Source: Puniceicoccaceae bacterium (GTDB taxonomy: Bacteria; Verrucomicrobiota; Verrucomicrobiia; Opitutales; Coraliomargaritaceae). From it: 39,906 nucleotides of DNA. Shown here piece by piece: positions 35,927 through 39,906 of the stretch. Position numbers and translations under genes: made by a program. The notes below the pieces were generated by a model. The model was not told where the DNA came from, ran no database searches, and worked only from the letters and a program-made list of their open reading frames with translations. The stretch covers positions 1 to 39,906 of the forward strand of contig REBV01000129.1 of NCBI GenBank assembly GCA_007692545.1. Direction: 5' to 3'. How positions within the stretch are numbered: the first letter of the stretch is position 1; the number at the start of each line of letters is the position of its first letter.

Positions 35927-38219
35927 TTCACTTCACGTCAGCGGGCGTTCTCAATATATTGACGATGTGCCCGCACCGCAGGGCATGTTGCACGCCGCCG
36001 TCTTTGGCTCACCGATTGCGCATGGCAAGATCGGCTCGCTCGATCTCGAGGCGGCCCGCGCCTATCCCGGCGTGCATGCCGTCTTTACCCACGGAGACAT
36101 CCCCGGTCACCCCTTCATCGGGGCGCTGGTCCAGGACGAGGCGCTCCTGGCCAAAGACGAGCTGCGCTTCCAGGGGCAACCAATCGCACTCATCGTGGCG
36201 GAGACCCATGAGGCCGCGCGCGAAGCAGTCAAACTATGCTCGGGCACTTTTGAGGAGCGCCCCGTCATCACCTGCCCGCGCGAGGCCTACGCGCGGGGCG
36301 AACTCTTGCAGGAAACACGTATTTTTGAAAAAGGCTCGGTCGATGCTGTTTGGGATCAATGCGATCATGTGATCGAAGGTGCGATCGATTTGGGCGGTCA
36401 GGAACACCTCTACCTCGAAACCAACCGCGCCCGGGCCATCCCGCGCGAGGATGAGCAGATGCAGATCTTCTCCTCCACCCAGAGTCCGAGCGCGGTGCAA
36501 AAATGCGTCGCCCAGGTCATCGGCCTGCCCATGCATAAGGTGGAGGTGGATGTGAAGCGTCTCGGTGGCGGCTTCGGCGGCAAGGAGGATCAGGCCACGC
36601 AGTGGGCCTGCATGGTCGCGGTGGCGGCCAAGCTGCTCGAACGGCCGGTCCAGATTGTGCTCAGCCGGCCCGACGACATGCGGATGACGGGCAAGCGCCA
36701 CCCCTACAAGCAGGACTTCAAGATCGGCCTCAACGCGGCGGGTAAGATCCTCGCCTACGAGGTCTCCCACTTTCAAAACGGGGGTGCCTACATGGACCTG
36801 TCGGCTCCCGTGCTGGAGCGCACCGTCCTGCACTCGACCAATGCCTATGCCTTGCCCAACGTGCGCATCCGGGCTGCTTGTTGCCGCACCAATCTCCCGC
36901 CAAATACGGCCTTCCGCGGCTTCGGCGGGCCACAGGGGATGTTTCCGCTGGAGGTGGCGATTGAAAAGGCTGCGGTGGCCATGGGCGTCACACCCGAGTG
37001 GATACAGTCGCGTAATTTAATGCAAGATGGCTACGTCTTTCACTATGGCCAGGAGGTCGAAGCTTGCAATATGCAGCGGACCTGGGACGAAGCGATGGAA
37101 CTCTACCAGGTCGAGGCCACCCGCGAGCGTATCCAAAAATTCAATGCGGAGAACGCCTATAAGAAAAAGGGCTATGCGCTGATGCCGGTTTGCTTCGGTA
37201 TCAGTTTTACCAAGACCTTTCTGAATCAGGGCAGCAGCCTGGTGCATGTGTATACGGATGGTTCTGTCAGTGTGACGACCGGTGGTATCGAGATGGGGCA
37301 GGGGGTTTCCTCCAATATGGTTGCCATCTGCGCCAGAGTCTTCGGCATTTCACCCGAGCGCGTGCGCTGGACCAGCACCAATACCAGCCGCATCGCCAAT
37401 ATCTCGCCGAGTGCCGCCAGTGCCACTTCCGATCTGAATGGCAATGCCACCATCATAGCCTGTCGTGAAATATTTGCCGGTATGCAGGGCGTCGCCGCCT
37501 TGGAGCTGGGCTGTGCCCCGGAGGCGGTCTCGCTGCGCGATGGGGTGGTCTATCAAAATGATGCAGCGACCGGGCTGACCTGGGAGGCCCTCGTTTTGAA
37601 GAGTTACTTCGCGCGCGTCCAACTGATGGCGCACGGCTTCTACGCGCCACCCAACATTCACTACGATGGGGTCAAGGGCTATGGGCGACCCTTTCACTAC
37701 TACACTTACGGCACCTGTCTGGTCGAGGCCACGGTCGACTGCGTGCGCGGCACCTACAAGCTCGACGCATCGCGTATCGTGCACGACCTGGGTCGCAGCA
37801 TCATCCCGGTCGTCGATCAGGGGCAAATCGAGGGCGGACTGGCTCAGGGTATCGGCTGGGTCACGCTGGAAGAACTGGCCTACAACGAGGACGGGCGACT
37901 CACCTCGCAGGCACTTTCGACCTATAAAGCGCCCGATGCCGAATTTATGCCCGATGTGATGGAGCTGAAGTTGCTCGAAAACGTGGAAAATCCCGGTGGT
38001 CCCTTGGGTAGTAAAGCGGTCGGCGAACCGCCGTTTATGTATGGGATGGCTGCCTTTTTCGCTATTAGAAGAGCGATTGACTCGTTTAGCTCGCTGCATA
38101 AATTCGAGCAAGAAGTGAGTTGCCCTGTCACTCCGGAACGGGTCTTGCTATCACTTTACCCGAACTTCGCCAGTAAGCCGGTAGCTTCGGATGCTCCCAA
38201 GACCGGTCAAGCTGTCTAA
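35910..38219 (+). CDS. xdhB: Xanthine dehydrogenase large subunit (molybdenum)
   Basis: Catalytic subunit that hydroxylates hypoxanthine to xanthine and xanthine to urate at a molybdenum-cofactor site. The 769-residue protein starts with the aldehyde-oxidase-like hammerhead domain (GRSQYIDDVPAP, HAAVFGSPIAHGKI). The cofactor-binding regions follow: GGGFGGKEDQATQWA, RGFGGPQGMFPLEVAIEKAA, EMGQGVSSNM and the C-terminal KAVGEPPFMYG with catalytic Glu706. Length and order match bacterial XdhB. It follows xdhA with a strong ribosome-binding site inside the overlap. Confidence 0.96.
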   Translation: MRHFDSSLHVSGRSQYIDDVPAPQGMLHAAVFGSPIAHGKIGSLDLEAARAYPGVHAVFTHGDIPGHPFIGALVQDEALLAKDELRFQGQPIALIVAETHEAAREAVKLCSGTFEERPVITCPREAYARGELLQETRIFEKGSVDAVWDQCDHVIEGAIDLGGQEHLYLETNRARAIPREDEQMQIFSSTQSPSAVQKCVAQVIGLPMHKVEVDVKRLGGGFGGKEDQATQWACMVAVAAKLLERPVQIVLSRPDDMRMTGKRHPYKQDFKIGLNAAGKILAYEVSHFQNGGAYMDLSAPVLERTVLHSTNAYALPNVRIRAACCRTNLPPNTAFRGFGGPQGMFPLEVAIEKAAVAMGVTPEWIQSRNLMQDGYVFHYGQEVEACNMQRTWDEAMELYQVEATRERIQKFNAENAYKKKGYALMPVCFGISFTKTFLNQGSSLVHVYTDGSVSVTTGGIEMGQGVSSNMVAICARVFGISPERVRWTSTNTSRIANISPSAASATSDLNGNATIIACREIFAGMQGVAALELGCAPEAVSLRDGVVYQNDAATGLTWEALVLKSYFARVQLMAHGFYAPPNIHYDGVKGYGRPFHYYTYGTCLVEATVDCVRGTYKLDASRIVHDLGRSIIPVVDQGQIEGGLAQGIGWVTLEELAYNEDGRLTSQALSTYKAPDAEFMPDVMELKLLENVENPGGPLGSKAVGEPPFMYGMAAFFAIRRAIDSFSSLHKFEQEVSCPVTPERVLLSLYPNFASKPVASDAPKTGQAV

Positions 38220-38237
38220 TCGCAGTTCGATAAGCCC

Positions 38238-39464
38238 ATGAGTTCAGAGCTAATCGAATTTCTCAATGTAATCTTCCGTTACATCCACGTCGTCGCCGCC
38301 ATTATGTGGATCGGCAACTCACTCTTGTTCACCTGGATGGAGGTCAACTTCGTGAAAGACCCGAAGAAGGGCCCGAACTCCATCGGCGAGATGAATATGC
38401 TGCACGCGGGCGGCGTCTATTTCCTCGAAAAGCGCGTCATTGATCCGAACAATATTCCGCCCAAGCTGCACGTCTTCAAGTGGCAGTCTTACACCACCTG
38501 GCTGAGTGGCTTTGTGCTGCTGGTCGCGGTCTTCTACTCACGGCCGGGCACGCTTTTGCTCGACCCCTCCAAGACCGACATGGCGGGCTGGATGGCCACG
38601 GTCATTAGCCTGTCTTCGCTGGTGATGGCCTGGGTGGTTTACGACCTTTTGCTCAAGACGCCGCTCAGGAAAAACACGGTCGCGGTGATGGCCACGCTCG
38701 CCTTGCTCCTGCTCGGCTATATGATCTGGATCGACGGGTTTTTCAGTAGCCGCTTCGTTTATCTGCAAGTCGGTGCCATGCTGGGCACGATCATGAGCGC
38801 CAATGTCCGCTTCGTGATCATTCCCAATCAGAAAAAAATCATGGAGAACCTCAAGGCCGGGCGCCCCCATGATTTGGAGATCGGGCGTCAGGCCAAGCTG
38901 CGCTCACTGACCAATCACTATGTGACTTTTCCGGTCATTTTTCTGATGCTCAGCGCGCACTTCCCGTCGCTCTACGGCGACCCTTATTACATAGCCATCG
39001 CTGCCGTCATTATCGTCTGTCTGATCATTATCAAATGGATGATGAATATCTACAATGAGTTCAGCGAGTGGCTCTACGTGGCCCTCGCCTGTTTCATTCT
39101 GGGTTCCTGCGCGGTTATCGGGCTGAAGTATGTGTCCAGCCATACCAGTGGGGGCGGGGGGCCGGCCCTCGCTATTGATGATCCGATCCGCCTGGGCCAG
39201 CAGCTGTATCAAAGAAACGGCTGCATGGTCTGCCACCAACTGGTCGATACCACGGTCGCGCCGACTCTCCACGGCATCTACGGCACCGAGCGGCGGCTCA
39301 CCAGCGGCGAAACCGTCCTGGCCGACGAGGCCTACCTGATCGAGTCGATCATGGATCCCCGGGCTAAAATCACCCAGGGCTACGCCGCCTCCATGCCCGG
39401 TTACGAGACTGTCTTTAACGAAGAAGAGCTTGCCCACTTGATTGCTTACATCCGTTCGCTTTAA
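38238..39464 (+). CDS. puuD: Membrane urate oxidase (PuuD type) with cytochrome c domain
   Basis: Oxidises urate to 5-hydroxyisourate. Unlike soluble uricase, which uses oxygen and makes hydrogen peroxide, PuuD-type enzymes sit in the inner membrane and hand electrons to a fused cytochrome c. The 408-residue protein has about eight transmembrane segments in its first 300 residues, with conserved HVVAAIMWIGNSLLF and the HAGG/FLEKR stretch. A glycine-rich linker (SGGGG) leads to a cytochrome c domain with heme motif Cys329-Met-Val-Cys332-His333 and the axial Met386 in SMPGY. It lies 18 bases after xdhB and 16 bases before the aminotransferase gene, so it completes a chain from xanthine. Confidence 0.9.
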   Translation: MSSELIEFLNVIFRYIHVVAAIMWIGNSLLFTWMEVNFVKDPKKGPNSIGEMNMLHAGGVYFLEKRVIDPNNIPPKLHVFKWQSYTTWLSGFVLLVAVFYSRPGTLLLDPSKTDMAGWMATVISLSSLVMAWVVYDLLLKTPLRKNTVAVMATLALLLLGYMIWIDGFFSSRFVYLQVGAMLGTIMSANVRFVIIPNQKKIMENLKAGRPHDLEIGRQAKLRSLTNHYVTFPVIFLMLSAHFPSLYGDPYYIAIAAVIIVCLIIIKWMMNIYNEFSEWLYVALACFILGSCAVIGLKYVSSHTSGGGGPALAIDDPIRLGQQLYQRNGCMVCHQLVDTTVAPTLHGIYGTERRLTSGETVLADEAYLIESIMDPRAKITQGYAASMPGYETVFNEEELAHLIAYIRSL

Positions 39465-39480
39465 CTCTACCCAAAATATC

Positions 39481-39906
39481 ATGGAAATCCCCAAACTACT
39501 CAAACAGATCAACCCGCCGTCGCGCCTGATGATGGGCCCTGGCCCCGTCAATGCCGATCCGCGCGTGCAGCGTGCTATGAGTGCCGACCTGCTCGGCCAA
39601 TACGATCCCGCAATGACGGACTACATGAACGAAGTCATGGCGCTCTATCGCCAGATTTTCGTGACCGAGAACCAATGGACCTTCCTGATCGACGGCACCA
39701 GCCGCTCGGCCATCGAAGCGGCCCTGCTCTCTATGATCGAACCGGGCGATAAAGTGCTGGTGCTCGTTTACGGCCGCTTTGGGCACCTGCTGACAGAAAT
39801 CGCCGGTCGCGCCGGGGCCGAGGTGATACCCCTGCACAAAGAATGGGGGCAGGTCTTTACCGCCGAGGAGGTGGCCGATGCCCTGGACCAGCATCAGCCG
39901 AAGATC
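39481..39906 (+). CDS. pucG: Class V aminotransferase, PucG-like (N-terminal part only)
   Basis: The first 142 codons of a PLP-dependent class V aminotransferase; the gene runs off the right edge. Visible features are the MGPGPVNADPRV opening, LLGQYDPAMTDYMNEVM, and the cofactor-phosphate region FLIDGTSRSAIEAALLSMIE. The pattern fits alanine-glyoxylate aminotransferase and PucG, the (S)-ureidoglycine-glyoxylate aminotransferase of purine catabolism. Its place right after puuD supports the latter, but the PLP-lysine is outside the window, so the exact reaction is inference. Beginning here, the reading frame has no stop. Confidence 0.8.
   Translation, partial: MEIPKLLKQINPPSRLMMGPGPVNADPRVQRAMSADLLGQYDPAMTDYMNEVMALYRQIFVTENQWTFLIDGTSRSAIEAALLSMIEPGDKVLVLVYGRFGHLLTEIAGRAGAEVIPLHKEWGQVFTAEEVADALDQHQPKI

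Noticed and set aside
37350-38111. 253-codon open frame opposite xdhB
   Set aside because: Antisense to a gene with intact molybdenum-site motifs; no independent evidence.

Overview
The window reads as a stretch of chromosome from a Gram-negative bacterium, most likely a member of Verrucomicrobiota (class Opitutae, Coraliomargarita/Puniceicoccaceae-like). The placement is inferred from several traits together: an LpxC-FabZ fusion next to lpxA, an AraC-type regulator with a XylR-like sensor half, lipoproteins and a TonB-dependent receptor (so an outer membrane), few Shine-Dalgarno sequences, and dispersed hairpin repeats between genes. No rRNA or tRNA gene, CRISPR array, transposase or prophage gene was seen.

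Left part (1-8990): an ExbB/TolQ-type channel protein, a glycine-zipper lipoprotein, a TonB-dependent outer-membrane receptor, then a phosphate-related group: polyphosphate kinase (ppk), a tiny lipoprotein and a Tat-exported alkaline phosphatase. A Fur-family regulator that has lost most of its usual metal ligands follows, then an anchored periplasmic protein of unknown function.

Middle part (9097-27820): housekeeping genes. These are aspS, carA, tyrS, the cell-shape operon mreB-mreC-mreD-mrdA, a MYG1-family hydrolase, miaA, a XylR/AraC-type regulator divergent from gmd-fcl (GDP-L-fucose synthesis), a RecO-like protein with a DUF502 membrane protein, a HAD phosphatase, and lpxC-fabZ with lpxA (lipid A and fatty acid synthesis). 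Several intergenic gaps hold palindromes or hairpins that look like dispersed repeat elements.

Right part (27846-39906): a purine salvage/degradation locus in two divergent arms. The left arm (minus strand) has a formamidase-like amidase, adenine deaminase and a LOG-family protein with an internal duplication. The right arm (plus strand) has guanine deaminase, xdhC, xdhA, xdhB, a membrane urate oxidase (PuuD type) with a fused cytochrome c domain, and the first 142 codons of a class V aminotransferase that resembles PucG. Together these could take AMP/adenine and guanine to hypoxanthine and xanthine, then to urate, then to 5-hydroxyisourate with electrons passed to cytochrome c. Later ring-opening steps probably lie beyond the right edge. 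The gap between the arms holds an 84-base element with terminal inverted repeats and a candidate promoter/operator.

The features most worth a second look are the duplicated LOG protein beside adenine deaminase, the ligand-poor Fur protein, the candidate operator before guanine deaminase, and the repeat elements at 31877-31960 and 23305-23364.
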